Source of the DNA: JADKAV01 sp963704075
Lineage (GTDB): Bacteria; Actinomycetota; Actinomycetes; S36-B12; UBA10799
Length of the DNA: 64,000 bases
NCBI GenBank assembly: GCA_963704075.1
Contig: CAVPGV010000003.1
Location: 75,155 to 139,154 of the forward strand
Reading direction: 5' to 3'
Shown here in pieces: positions 19,409-27,493 of this stretch; positions within the stretch are counted from its first letter, which is position 1, and each line of letters opens with the position of its first letter. The notes below the pieces were generated by a model. It searched no databases and was not told the origin of the DNA. It worked only from the letters and a program-made list of their open reading frames with translations. A program made the translations under genes and the position numbers.

Positions 19409-19906
19409 TCAGTACCAGCCCTTGCGCTGGAACGCCTTCCAGGCGCCGTGCGGGGTGCCGTAGCGACCCTTGATGTAGGACAGACCCCACTTGATCTGGG
19501 TCTCCGGATTCTTGCGCCAGTTCCTGCCGTGGCTGGCCATCTTCGAACCGGGCAGTGCCTGCGGGATCCCGTGCGCACCCGACGAGCCGTTGTGCGCGTG
19601 CTGGCTCCATCCGGACTCGCGGGTCCAGAGTTTGACGAGGCTCTTGCGCTGCTTCTTGCCCCAGCCGTACCGGTACTGCATGTAGTTCTTCGCGTACCAC
19701 TTGTTGTAATTCACGGTGCCGAAGCGGTGAGGCGCCTTGCCGCGCGACGGCGGCCGGTTGGTGCGATCCTTCTTCGCGGCGACACTCGTGGCTTTCACCG
19801 CTGCGGTCGTCGGCGCCGAGGCCGTGGCCGGCACAGCGACGGTACCGAAGATCAGCGGGATGCTGATGGCACCGGCGACGGTGGCGCGGGTTCTGCTGGA
19901 AGTCAT
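19409..19906 (-). CDS. Secreted lysozyme/transglycosylase-like protein, paralogue 1
   Basis: 165 residues: signal peptide (ATVAGAISIPLIFGTVAVPATA), a basic linker, then a compact domain of about 85 residues. YGWGKKQRKSLVKLWTRESGW contains the likely catalytic Glu; SSGAHGIPQALPGSKM and NPETQIKWGLSYIKGRYG match the SLT/aggregation-promoting-factor-type lytic transglycosylase fold, and the chain ends in GWY. Such enzymes cleave peptidoglycan glycan strands during growth or resuscitation. The best-conserved of a tandem set of three. A CRP-like palindrome lies 68 bp upstream. Confidence 0.85.
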   Translation of the reverse strand: MTSSRTRATVAGAISIPLIFGTVAVPATASAPTTAAVKATSVAAKKDRTNRPPSRGKAPHRFGTVNYNKWYAKNYMQYRYGWGKKQRKSLVKLWTRESGWSQHAHNGSSGAHGIPQALPGSKMASHGRNWRKNPETQIKWGLSYIKGRYGTPHGAWKAFQRKGWY

Positions 19907-19973
19907 CGGGTTTCTTCTCCTGAAGGTCTTGGTACAGATGCCGTCGTGATGCCCTGCGCCCGACGTGCGTAAT

Positions 19974-19989
19974 CGTGATCCGGCTCACA
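19974..19989. promoter_or_regulatory. CRP/GlxR-like operator upstream of paralogue 1
   Basis: Minus strand reads TGTGA-GCCGGA-TCACG, close to the CRP-family consensus TGTGA-N6-TCACA. It is 68-83 bp upstream of the start at 19906. The same half-sites recur before both paralogues. Confidence 0.55.
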
Positions 19990-20010
19990 CGGCCTTGCTT
20001 GGGGGAATCC

Positions 20011-20439
20011 TCAGTACCAGTGGTGGCGCTTCCAGAAACTCCACGCCTTCACCGGCGAGCCGTAGCGGCCCTTGATGTAATCCAGGCCCCAGTCGATCTG
20101 GGTCTCGGGGTTGGTGCGGTAGTCCTTGCCGTGGCTGCGCATCTTCGAGGCCGGCAGCGACTGCGGGATTCCCCATGCTCCCGACGACCGATTGACCGCC
20201 TTGTGGTTCCAACTGGACTCCCGGAACCAGAGCTTCTTCAACGCGCCGAACTGCTTGCGGTTCCACCCGTAGCGGATGGCCGAAGCTTCCCGCGCGTACC
20301 ACTGGGAGTAGGCCACGGTGCCGAACCTGGCCGGGGCCTCCGACCGGCTCGGACGTGGCAGGTCCCGATTGGCCGAAGCCACAGCCGGGATCCCGCCCAC
20401 CAGGGCAATGGTCAGTGCTGGAGCAATAAGACGTTTCAT
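20011..20439 (-). CDS. Secreted lysozyme/transglycosylase-like protein, paralogue 2
   Basis: 142 residues from the ATG at 20439 (MKRLIAPALTIALVGG, signal peptide); the longer open frame upstream encodes no recognisable sequence. Domain: ARFGTVAYSQWYAREASAIRYGW, LKKLWFRESSWNHKA with the catalytic Glu, SSGAWGIPQSLPASKM, NPETQIDWGLDYIKGRYG, ending HHWY. It shares about half its domain residues with the neighbours by eye. Shortest of the set, with almost no linker between signal peptide and domain. Confidence 0.85.
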   Translation of the reverse strand: MKRLIAPALTIALVGGIPAVASANRDLPRPSRSEAPARFGTVAYSQWYAREASAIRYGWNRKQFGALKKLWFRESSWNHKAVNRSSGAWGIPQSLPASKMRSHGKDYRTNPETQIDWGLDYIKGRYGSPVKAWSFWKRHHWY

Positions 20440-20684
20440 ACATTCCGGCGGGTCAGGCGGCGCGGATCGACGCACGCACAGGGAGCCCGTTCCGATCCGT
20501 GACGACCCGGACGATCCTGCCGGATGACGTCGTCGCGGACAGGCCACCGGAGGGTGGCACGGGGTGATCCCGAACGACTGCTCCGCCGCTTCCCCACGGC
20601 ATCATCGCAACCACTTGAGAACACCCAGGCGTCCTGTCACGCCCACCATGTACACGGACACCGATGTAGTTCAACCGCGGTTTC

Positions 20685-20700
20685 CGTGACGTATGTCACG
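20685..20700. promoter_or_regulatory. CRP/GlxR-like operator between paralogues 2 and 3
   Basis: CGTGA-CGTATG-TCACG, a perfect 5-bp dyad with 6-bp spacer. It is in the gap between the paralogue 3 stop and the paralogue 2 start, 246 bp before the latter, so a long leader or an unrecognised start would be needed. Confidence 0.45.
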
Positions 20701-20756
20701 TCCATACCACCCTATAGCGACCAAATCGGACGCAGACCTACGGAATCCGTCGTTAC

Positions 20757-21326
20757 TCAGTACCAGTTGTGCGAATGTGAATGCCCGAGCGCCGCCGCTG
20801 GGGTGCCGTAGCCGCTGTTGATGTAGTGCAATCCCCACTTGATCTGGGTCTCCGGGTTCGTGGCCCAGTCGCCGCCGAACATCGACATCTTCGAACCCGG
20901 CAGGGCCTGCGGGATGCCATGTGCTCCGGACGAGCTGTTGTGCGCGTTCTGGCTCCACCCCGACTCGCGCTGCCACAGTTCCTCCAGGGCGGCGAACTGG
21001 TCGTCGCCCCAGCCGTATTTCTGCGCCATGTACTCGCGGGCGAACCACTTGTTGTAGGCGACCGTCCCGAACTGATGCGGTGACGAACTGCGACTCGCGC
21101 GGAAATCCCGCTTCTGACGCTCAGCCGCTGACTTCCACGCAGAGCCACCGGGAAGGTCGACCTTCACGATCGGGTCCGCGGGCTTGAACGCGTGGACCAC
21201 GGAAAGGCTCGCGGCGGCACCGCTGGTCTCGGCGGCCGGCGCACTCTGCGACACGAGGACGAGCGCTGTTGCCGGCACCGCAACAGCCAGAACCCCGATT
21301 CCGGCGCGGGTGAGGCGAGTTGGCAT
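20757..21326 (-). CDS. Secreted lysozyme/transglycosylase-like protein, paralogue 3
   Basis: 189 residues. Signal peptide (GIGVLAVAVPATALVLVSQSAPAA), a linker of about 60 residues, then the same domain: FGTVAYNKWFAREYMAQKYGW, LEELWQRESGW (catalytic Glu), SSGAHGIPQALPGSKM, NPETQIKWGLHYINSGYG and a terminal NWY. Ribosome site GGAGGAGA precedes the ATG. Longest linker of the three, which could set reach from the membrane. CRP-like palindrome 54 bp upstream. Confidence 0.86.
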   Translation of the reverse strand: MPTRLTRAGIGVLAVAVPATALVLVSQSAPAAETSGAAASLSVVHAFKPADPIVKVDLPGGSAWKSAAERQKRDFRASRSSSPHQFGTVAYNKWFAREYMAQKYGWGDDQFAALEELWQRESGWSQNAHNSSSGAHGIPQALPGSKMSMFGGDWATNPETQIKWGLHYINSGYGTPAAALGHSHSHNWY

Positions 21327-21645
21327 GGGTCTCCTCCAGACAGTTGTCCAGAAGATGCCCGTCGGCGGCGGGCGTCAATCGTGAGTCCGCTCACACCCAG
21401 TGTCCACAGCCCTTCGGATGTCAGGGGGAGGCAGTGTTGGCAGACGCGAGCCGGGCCCGCAGCATCGCTTTTCCGTGGCTCAAATGACGCCACACTGCTT
21501 CGGCCCCGGCCGCCAGGTGGGGCGGCGTGCGCCTTCTGGTGACTAAGCGACCTGTGACTGGTGGGATCTTCACCGGAAGGCCGCGGATGCGGCGAACAGG
21601 CGCCTCACGCTGAACCCGACTCCCCTAGGCATCCGAGGAGCCCGT
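21327..21645. other. Intergenic region between paralogue 3 and phoH
   Basis: 319 bp without a gene. It carries the CRP-like site at 21380-21395 and presumably the paralogue 3 promoter. I see nothing else structured in the rest. Confidence 0.5.
21380..21395. promoter_or_regulatory. CRP/GlxR-like operator upstream of paralogue 3
   Basis: Minus strand reads TGTGA-GCGGAC-TCACG, 54-69 bp before the start at 21326. Flanking bases GTGTGAGC...TCACGATT are shared with the site before paralogue 1. Confidence 0.58.
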
Positions 21646-22947
21646 CTACAACGGGTAGTCCTCGAGGAGTTCGGTGACCAGCGCGGCGATCGGGGAACGC
21701 TCGGACCGGGTCAGGGTGACGTGCGCGAACAACGGATGCCCCTTCAGCCGATCGACCACGGCCACCACTCCGTCGTGGCGGCCGACCCGCAGATTGTCCC
21801 GCTGGCCCACGTCGTGGGTGAGCACCACCCGGGAGTCACGTCCGATGCGGCTGAGCACCGTGAGAAGGACGTTGCGTTCCAGCGATTGCGCCTCGTCGAC
21901 GATGACGAACGAGTCGTGCAAGGACCGGCCCCGGATGTGGGTCAAGGGCAGGACCTCGAGCATGTCGCGGTCGACGATCTCGTCGACGACCTCCGCGGTG
22001 GTGACCGCCTGCAGAGTGTCGTGCACCGCCTGCGCCCACGGGCCCATCTTGTCCTGCTCGGAGCCCGGCAGGTATCCCAGTTCCTGGCCGCCGACCGCGT
22101 AGAGCGGACGGAACACGACGACCTTGCGGTGCTGCCGGCGTTCGAGGACCGCTTCCAGGCCCGCGGACAGGGCCAACGCGCTCTTGCCGGTCCCGGCCCG
22201 ACCGCCCAAGGACAGGATGCCGACGCTGGGATCCAGCAGCAGGTCCAGGGCGATTCGCTGTTCGGCGCTGCGCCCGTGCAGGCCGAACGCCTCCCGGTCC
22301 CCGCGCACCAGACGCACCTGCTTGCCTTCGGTGACCCGGCCGAGCGCAGATCCGTTCTCGCTGCTGAGAATCAGCCCCGTGTGGCAGGGCAGGTCCCGCG
22401 CCTCGTCAAGGTCGGCGATCTCGTTGCGGTACAACTCATCCACCCAAGAGGCAGCAACGTCGATCTCCTCGATTCCGCTCCATTCGCTGGTCGCGGCAAG
22501 TTCAGCGCGGTACTCCTCGGCGATCAGACCGACCGCCGAGGCCTTGACCCGCAGCGGCAAGTCCTTCGACACCACCACCACGTGATGGCCCTCTGCCGCG
22601 AGGTTGCGGGCGACGGCCAGGATCCGGGTGTCGTTGTCGCCGATCTGGAAGCCGCTGGGCAGGATAGAGGGATCGGCGTGGTTGAGTTCCACACGCAACG
22701 TCCCGCCGCTGTCGAGCGGTACCGGCTGGTCCAGACGCCCGGCCGAGATCCGCAGATCGTCCAGCAGGCGCAGTGCGGTGCGCGCGAAGTAGCCGAGTTC
22801 GGGGTGGGTCCGCTTGCCCTCGAGTTCCGCGATGACGACAGCCGGCAACACCACTTCGTGCTCGTCGAAACGCAGGATCGCGTGGGGGTCTGAGAGCAGA
22901 ACGCTGGTGTCGATGACGTAGGTGCGGAATCGATCTTCAAAGGGCAC
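21646..22947 (-). CDS. phoH2: PIN-PhoH family RNase/ATPase (PhoH2 type)
   Basis: 433 residues. N-terminal PIN nuclease domain with acidic residues TYVIDTSVLL, VVIAELEGKR, IGDNDTRILAVA and VVVSKDLPLR, then a PhoH P-loop domain from about residue 230: LGGRAGTGKSALAL (Walker A), VIVDEAQSL (Walker B), SRIGRDSRVVLTHDVGQRDN and TRSERSPIAALV. Mycobacterial PhoH2 is an ATP-dependent RNA helicase/RNase. GTG at 22947 was preferred to a start 20 codons upstream because GGAGGCT precedes it and the PIN domain begins at once. Confidence 0.93.
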   Translation of the reverse strand: MPFEDRFRTYVIDTSVLLSDPHAILRFDEHEVVLPAVVIAELEGKRTHPELGYFARTALRLLDDLRISAGRLDQPVPLDSGGTLRVELNHADPSILPSGFQIGDNDTRILAVARNLAAEGHHVVVVSKDLPLRVKASAVGLIAEEYRAELAATSEWSGIEEIDVAASWVDELYRNEIADLDEARDLPCHTGLILSSENGSALGRVTEGKQVRLVRGDREAFGLHGRSAEQRIALDLLLDPSVGILSLGGRAGTGKSALALSAGLEAVLERRQHRKVVVFRPLYAVGGQELGYLPGSEQDKMGPWAQAVHDTLQAVTTAEVVDEIVDRDMLEVLPLTHIRGRSLHDSFVIVDEAQSLERNVLLTVLSRIGRDSRVVLTHDVGQRDNLRVGRHDGVVAVVDRLKGHPLFAHVTLTRSERSPIAALVTELLEDYPL

Positions 22948-23112
22948 GCTGAGCCTCCGTTCCACGGACCCCGGACGGATCCGGTATGCCAGGACCCTAG
23001 GCGCCACGCGCGGAGCACCGCGGATGCCACGCCGTCGCGCGGGTTGCCATCTGGGTGAACCGACCCGAAACGCCGGGGGACTCCCGAGCGGCCGGTGGGC
23101 CGGGAGCCGGTG

Positions 23113-23874
23113 TCAGTTGCCGAAGCGTCGCTGCCGGTCGGCGTAGGACCGCATGGCCCGCAGGAAGTCGACTCGCCGGAAATCCGGCCAGTACGCCTCA
23201 CAGAAGTAGAACTCGGAGTGGGCGCTCTGCCACAGCAGGAAACCGGAGAGCCGCTGCTCACCGGAGGTGCGGATCACGAGGTCCGGATCCGGCTGGCCGC
23301 GGGTGTACAGGTGCTCGGCGATGTGTTCGGGTTCCAGGACCTGCGCCAGATCGTCCAGGGTCGTACCGCGCCCGGCATGTTCGGCGAGCAGGGAACGCAC
23401 GGCGTCGACGACCTCACGCCGCCCGCCGTATCCGACTGCGACGTTGACGGTCATCCCCCCCACGTCGCGGGTGGCGGCGTCGGCCTCCTTGAGTGCGGTC
23501 GCGGTCTCCACCGGCAGCAGGTCCAGAGCCCCGACCGGGTGGATGTGCCACTCCCGCGTCGCGGCCAGGTCGTGGACGGTGTCGGTGATGATCCCGAGCA
23601 GTTGATCCAGTTCTTGCGCGGGCCGGGCGAGATTGTCGGTGGACAGCAACCACAGCGTGACGACCTCAACGTTCACGTCGTCGCACCAGCGCAGGAACTC
23701 CGCAATGCGTTCACCGCCCACCCGGTGCCCGGCCGAGGCGCTCGTACCCTGCAGAGTGGCCCAGCGCCGGTTTCCATCCAGGATCACGCCGACGTGGCGG
23801 GGTACGCGGTCGGCGTCGAGGCCGGCGAGCAACCGACGCTCGTAGAGCGAGTACGCCACACTGCGCAGACCCAT
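23113..23874 (-). CDS. uppS: Short-chain Z-isoprenyl diphosphate synthase (Rv1086-like)
   Basis: 253 residues. cis-Prenyl transferase: catalytic Asp in VILDGNRRWA, IAEFLRWC, TLWLLSTDNL, VAVGYGGRREVVDAV and the C-terminal IRTSGEQRLSGFLLWQSAHSEFYF. Whole-chain resemblance is to mycobacterial Rv1086, which makes (2Z,6E)-farnesyl diphosphate as a primer for decaprenyl phosphate, the lipid carrier for wall glycans. The ATG at 23874 has GGAGGAGG 6 nt upstream; 11 further codons are open before it. Longer-chain product cannot be excluded. Confidence 0.9.
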   Translation of the reverse strand: MGLRSVAYSLYERRLLAGLDADRVPRHVGVILDGNRRWATLQGTSASAGHRVGGERIAEFLRWCDDVNVEVVTLWLLSTDNLARPAQELDQLLGIITDTVHDLAATREWHIHPVGALDLLPVETATALKEADAATRDVGGMTVNVAVGYGGRREVVDAVRSLLAEHAGRGTTLDDLAQVLEPEHIAEHLYTRGQPDPDLVIRTSGEQRLSGFLLWQSAHSEFYFCEAYWPDFRRVDFLRAMRSYADRQRRFGN

Positions 23875-23988
23875 GCCCACCTCCTCCTGTGGAGAGTACC
23901 CCGCCACGCCCGCGACAGCGCCGTCTTGTCGCCGGTCCCGCCCCGCTCGGAGGTCACAAGTGCGTATCGACGGCGTCGCGCAGCGTGG

Positions 23989-24771
23989 TCAGAACCCCGG
24001 ATCGTCCTCTTCGTCCTCGAATCGGCCAGGGGACTTCTTGGGTCCTCGTACCCGATTTCGCTCGAGAAACTCGGCGGCTTCCGCTACCGACACCTGCTGG
24101 GATTTCCTGCCCTTGACGATGACCGCGGAGGTTCCCACGTGCAGCGCCACGCGCGGTTTGTCGGTCACCACCACCACGGCCTTGCCGGAATCCCGCAAGG
24201 CGATCACCTGGTCCAGGCACGTCTCGCGGAACGGGCGGGTGCCCATCGTCGCGGTGTGGTCAAAAATGATCATGGATACCGGTGCATGCCGTGCCACGCC
24301 GAACGCGATCTGGTCGCGGATCTGCTTGCCGAGATCCTCGATCGGCCGATGCAGCAAGCCTTCGACCATCGCGGTGCGGGCCACGGGCCGCACCATCTGT
24401 TCGATCTGCGCATCCCGCAATCCGTAGATGCCCGCGAGCATCCGGATGGTCTGTTCGACACTGAGTTCACGGACCCACCGGGGTTGCGGCGATGCAAGCA
24501 GCAAAACGCTCGGCGCGCGCGTGATCTCACCCTGGTCGATCGGAAGCAGGCCTGCCCAGGCCCGCGCGGCCGCGTTGGTTCGCACGGGATTGCGGCTGAC
24601 CATGACCAGCGCCTCCCCCGGCCCGACCTCGACACTGAGTTCCCGGAAGACCCAGTAGGACGTCCGGTCGTGGGATCCCATCATGCGGGGGACACCCTTG
24701 ATGATCTGCTTCTTCTTCCGCAGCCGGGTGCCTTCCACGCCGGCGTGCGAGAACGTGGCCAGTGGGTTCAC
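23989..24771 (-). CDS. Degenerate Wzt-like ABC ATPase subunit lacking catalytic motifs
   Basis: 260 residues, GTG start overlapping the permease stop as GTGA. The order of elements matches O-antigen/teichoic-acid export ATPases: ELSVEVGPGEAL, a Walker A position (58-68), ELSVEQTIRMLAGIYGL, signature position (146-150), Walker B position (166-172) and switch position (203-206). Every key residue is replaced: Walker A reads SRNPVRTNAAA without GKS/T, the signature reads DLGKQ, Walker B reads MIIFDH with His in place of Glu, and the H-loop reads TDK. The frame is intact and codon use ordinary. It cannot be a normal ATPase; it may be a structural partner of the permease. The C-terminus is acidic. 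Confidence 0.7.
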   Translation of the reverse strand: MNPLATFSHAGVEGTRLRKKKQIIKGVPRMMGSHDRTSYWVFRELSVEVGPGEALVMVSRNPVRTNAAARAWAGLLPIDQGEITRAPSVLLLASPQPRWVRELSVEQTIRMLAGIYGLRDAQIEQMVRPVARTAMVEGLLHRPIEDLGKQIRDQIAFGVARHAPVSMIIFDHTATMGTRPFRETCLDQVIALRDSGKAVVVVTDKPRVALHVGTSAVIVKGRKSQQVSVAEAAEFLERNRVRGPKKSPGRFEDEEDDPGF

Positions 24772-25556
24772 ACGGTCCGCCGGATGTTCACTCCGCGCCC
24801 GAACAACAGGATGAATCCGGCCACCAGGATGACGAGGATCACGCCGAAGGACAACGCGTAATTGGTCCATGACGTGAGGACCTCCGGCCAGACGGCGGCC
24901 CGGTAGAAGTCGAGTACGCCGTGGAACGGATTCAGGTAGAGGTACGGGACCATCCACTCCGGGAAGTTCTTCTGCGACCACAGGATCGGGCTGCCCCAGA
25001 AGAATGCCCGGGTCATCACCGTTGCGAACACCTCGATGTCCGGCCACCGCAGCGCGAGGCCGGCCTGGAACGTCGCGAACCCCAGACACAGGAGGAACTG
25101 CATGGCCATCGCCACTGGGAACAACGCGGTTCCCCAGGTGAGAGTGGCCCCGCCCACGAAGATGAAGACCAGGATGATGGGGATCGAGGTGATGAACTCG
25201 AACATTCCGACCAGTACCATCCGCAGCGGCCAGGTCACCGGCGACAGGGGGCTGGACTCCAGGACATCGCCGAAGCGGATGAACGCACGCGGGCTCTTGC
25301 GGATCGTCTGCGAGAGCCAGGTGAACGGGTAAATACCCGTGATCAGGAAGACGATGAACGGCTGCAGGCCGATCCCGCGACCGCCGGCGAAGATGAACGA
25401 GAACACCGCCCACATCAGCATGGCCAGTAGGAACGGCTCGCCCAGGGTCCACACGAAGCCCAGTCGGTAGCGCCGGTACAGCGTCTTGAGGTCCTGCCGG
25501 ACCATCAGTGCGATCGTCCGCCGGCGCCCAGGCAGGCTCGCGAGGTCGGAGATCAT
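24768..25556 (-). CDS. Polysaccharide/teichoic-acid ABC exporter permease (Wzm/TagG, ABC2 type)
   Basis: 262 residues, six hydrophobic segments. Typical of ABC-2 glycan exporters: DLKTLYRRYRLGFVWTLGEPFLLAMLMW at the start, the ITGIYPFTWLSQTI and NPFHGVLDFYRAAVW signatures in the middle and end. Wzm proteins move lipid-linked glycans out of the cytoplasm using a Wzt ATPase; the only candidate partner here is the motif-less subunit that overlaps it. Starts 10 bp after the DUF3817 gene stop, same strand. Confidence 0.85.
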   Translation of the reverse strand: MISDLASLPGRRRTIALMVRQDLKTLYRRYRLGFVWTLGEPFLLAMLMWAVFSFIFAGGRGIGLQPFIVFLITGIYPFTWLSQTIRKSPRAFIRFGDVLESSPLSPVTWPLRMVLVGMFEFITSIPIILVFIFVGGATLTWGTALFPVAMAMQFLLCLGFATFQAGLALRWPDIEVFATVMTRAFFWGSPILWSQKNFPEWMVPYLYLNPFHGVLDFYRAAVWPEVLTSWTNYALSFGVILVILVAGFILLFGRGVNIRRTV

Positions 25557-25566
25557 GGCCCCGATG

Positions 25567-25956
25567 CTAGTTGTCGGTGGGCGTGGACCCCGCGCCAGAC
25601 ACCCGGTCGGCGCTCTCGGAGACCGGCGGTTGATCCGCGCCGGGTGCCGATCCGGACTGCTGCGCGATCGCCTGCTTGGCCCACAGCGTGGCCTTGTGCT
25701 CGGCGTAGAACGAGAAGAACGGGATGGTCCCGGCCAGCATGATCAGCAACGTGCGGGGGAACACCTGCCACTTGCACCGCAGGGACAGGTCCAGCACCGT
25801 GACCAGGTAGACCATGTAGGCGTAGCCGTGGACCATGGCCACGGGGGTCTCGATGTGCCAGATGTAGCGCAACGGCATGGCCACGAAAACCAGCAGGAGC
25901 AGCAGCACACCGACCACGTAGGCCATCACGCGGTAGCGCGTCAGCGAACCCGACAT
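25567..25956 (-). CDS. DUF3817 membrane protein
   Basis: 129 residues. Three helices (RVMAYVVGVLLLLLVFVAMPLRY; VAMVHGYAYMVYLVTVLDLSLR; RTLLIMLAGTIPFFSFYAEHKA) and a Pro/Ser/Ala tail. The pattern GHGYAYMVYL...SFYAEHK is the DUF3817 signature, found across actinobacteria; function unknown. Its ATG shares one base with the stop of the preceding gene (TGATG), so translation is coupled. Confidence 0.85.
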   Translation of the reverse strand: MSGSLTRYRVMAYVVGVLLLLLVFVAMPLRYIWHIETPVAMVHGYAYMVYLVTVLDLSLRCKWQVFPRTLLIMLAGTIPFFSFYAEHKATLWAKQAIAQQSGSAPGADQPPVSESADRVSGAGSTPTDN

Positions 25957-26207
25957 CAGTCGACCAACTCCTCATCGCGCTGTGCCTCGACCGTGCGCTG
26001 ATCGGCGATGACCTTGTACCAGAACCAGCCCACGAAACCGACGAAGACGACCCACTGCACCGCGTAGGCGGCGTTCTGCCAGTCCAGGGTCTGCTGCCGG
26101 TGCGCGGAGTCCCACTGCCACCAGCCCAACCGGATGAACACGACCGAGATGACCAGGCACAGGATGTGCCAGGGAATCCATCTCGGCTGCAGGAGGTAGC
26201 TACGCAT
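25956..26207 (-). CDS. Small two-helix membrane protein (SURF1-N-terminus-like)
   Basis: 83 residues. WIPWHILCLVISVVFIRLGWWQWDSA closely resembles the first helix and loop of SURF1 proteins, then AVQWVVFVGFVGWFWYKV forms a second helix; the rest of SURF1 is absent. Proteins of this size sit next to DUF3817 genes in several actinobacteria. Function unknown. Overlaps both neighbours by one base. Confidence 0.7.
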   Translation of the reverse strand: MRSYLLQPRWIPWHILCLVISVVFIRLGWWQWDSAHRQQTLDWQNAAYAVQWVVFVGFVGWFWYKVIADQRTVEAQRDEELVD

Positions 26208-26419
26208 CAGTACGTCGTGCGACCTTCCGGAGCGCGCTCGGCGGGGGCGTCGGGGTCGCCCGGTTCGGGGAAGTCGACCCGCTTGATCTGCTTGTTGAGT
26301 GACTTGAACAAGAAGACGGCCGCGACGATCAGCGCCAGGAAGGTGAGGAAACCCGCCATTCCAGGGCCGACGGTGCTGGGGTCGGGGAGTTCGCCTTGGG
26401 CGGCGAGGATGGACAACAC
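26207..26419 (-). CDS. Small single-pass membrane protein linked to mca
   Basis: 70 residues. A short external N-terminus (LPDPSTVGPG), one helix (FLTFLALIVAAVFLFKSLNKQI) and an acidic Pro-rich tail. Position beside mca matches the small conserved membrane proteins of mycobacterial Rv1083. It starts 44 bp after mca ends and shares one base with the next gene. Confidence 0.7.
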   Translation of the reverse strand: MLSILAAQGELPDPSTVGPGMAGFLTFLALIVAAVFLFKSLNKQIKRVDFPEPGDPDAPAERAPEGRTTY

Positions 26420-26463
26420 GTCTGTTAGTTTACGCCGCTGGTCGCCGATGGCCCACCGGGCCG

Positions 26464-27294
26464 CTATCTCAGCCCGGCGAAGAGATCGTCTTCAGGACCC
26501 TGGTCCGGCAGCACGCTGAACGCCAACTCGAAATCCTCGGTGGGCCACACCTGCCGGGCGACCTCGGCGGGCAGGACGAACCAGTGGCCGGCCGGGTCGA
26601 TCTGCGACTCGTGGGCCTTCAGTGCCGCGTCGCGGACCTCGAAGTACTCCCCGCACGGCACCTTGGTGGTGACCCGGTGACTACTGTCCGCCCGGGCGAG
26701 GATGTCGTCGATCCAGTCCGCGTAGGGCGAATCCAGGCCTCTCGAGATCGCCGCCTCGTGCAGGGCCAGGACCTTCTGCTTGTGGAAGGTCTGGTGGTAG
26801 TACACCTTGCTCACCTGCCAGAACGGCGCTGCCTGCCTCACGGCGGCCATCGTGACCTCGTGGCACCGGATGTGATCAGGGTGCGGATACCCGCCGTTCT
26901 CGTCGTAGGTGGTCACCACCTGCGGGCGGAAGTCCACAATCTGTTCCACGAGTGGGCCGACGGCCACGTCGAGGTCGATTTCGGCGAAACACCCGTGCGG
27001 CAGCGGCGGCGGCGGGTCTCCGCTGGGGAATCCGGAGTCCTCGAAACCCAGCCACGCGTGTTCCACGCCGAGGATCTGCGCCGCTCGCGCCATCTCTTCT
27101 CGGCGCAATTGCGCCATGCGGGTGGGATCCACGCTGAGCCCCGGATTGAGGACGTCGCCACGTTCGCCGCCGGTACACGTGACCACCTTCACCCGCACGC
27201 CCTCGGCGACGTACTTGGCCGTGCTCGCCGCCCCCTTGCTCGCCTCGTCGTCGGGATGGGCATGTACGTGCATCAAGCGCAGGCCGGTGTCCAC
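26464..27294 (-). CDS. mca: Mycothiol S-conjugate amidase
   Basis: 276 residues. Zinc amidase of the PIG-L/MshB fold that cleaves mycothiol S-conjugates to a mercapturic acid for export plus GlcN-Ins; shows that the organism makes mycothiol. The metal site is HAHPDDE near the N-terminus together with the HPDHIRCHE histidines; TGGERGDVLNPGL and YDENGGYPHPDH are family hallmarks, and the C-terminal segment LHEAAISRGLDSPYADW distinguishes Mca from MshB. I chose the GTG at 27294: a TATTCT box ends 7 nt before it, suggesting a leaderless transcript, and the 73 open codons upstream show no homology. Confidence 0.93.
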   Translation of the reverse strand: MDTGLRLMHVHAHPDDEASKGAASTAKYVAEGVRVKVVTCTGGERGDVLNPGLSVDPTRMAQLRREEMARAAQILGVEHAWLGFEDSGFPSGDPPPPLPHGCFAEIDLDVAVGPLVEQIVDFRPQVVTTYDENGGYPHPDHIRCHEVTMAAVRQAAPFWQVSKVYYHQTFHKQKVLALHEAAISRGLDSPYADWIDDILARADSSHRVTTKVPCGEYFEVRDAALKAHESQIDPAGHWFVLPAEVARQVWPTEDFELAFSVLPDQGPEDDLFAGLR

Positions 27295-27301
27295 TCGCGC
27301 A

Positions 27302-27307
27302 AGAATA
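27302..27307 (-). promoter_or_regulatory. Putative -10 box of a leaderless mca transcript
   Basis: TATTCT on the minus strand, 7 nt before the mca GTG. No good -35 is visible. Confidence 0.35.
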
Positions 27308-27493
27308 CGCGCTGTTGCGACGGTGCGACCGGCCAGCGGCGAGGTGGCTTTCCCATGAACGGGTTGCGAGAGCGACGACAACCCGCTCGGGTACCCAAAA
27401 TGCCTGGTAGCGGGCAGAATGGCGCCAAACGGCCCTCCGGTCGCGCGCTGTGCGTCGCCGGTGGGCCGCCGTATCGATAACAGGAGTGATGAC

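Noticed and set aside
21327..21420. c-di-AMP (ydaO-type) riboswitch before the muralytic gene
   Set aside because: These switches often precede such genes in actinobacteria, but I could not find the conserved G-rich internal segments in the short leader. The region is better explained by the CRP-like site.
23095..24861. Plus-strand open frame of 588 codons across uppS and the ABC subunit
   Set aside because: Spans two genes on the other strand, including an intergenic gap; no recognisable domain.
24772..25452. N-terminal extension of the motif-less ABC subunit into the permease gene
   Set aside because: It is the permease region read in another frame. Homology starts after the GTGA overlap at 24771.
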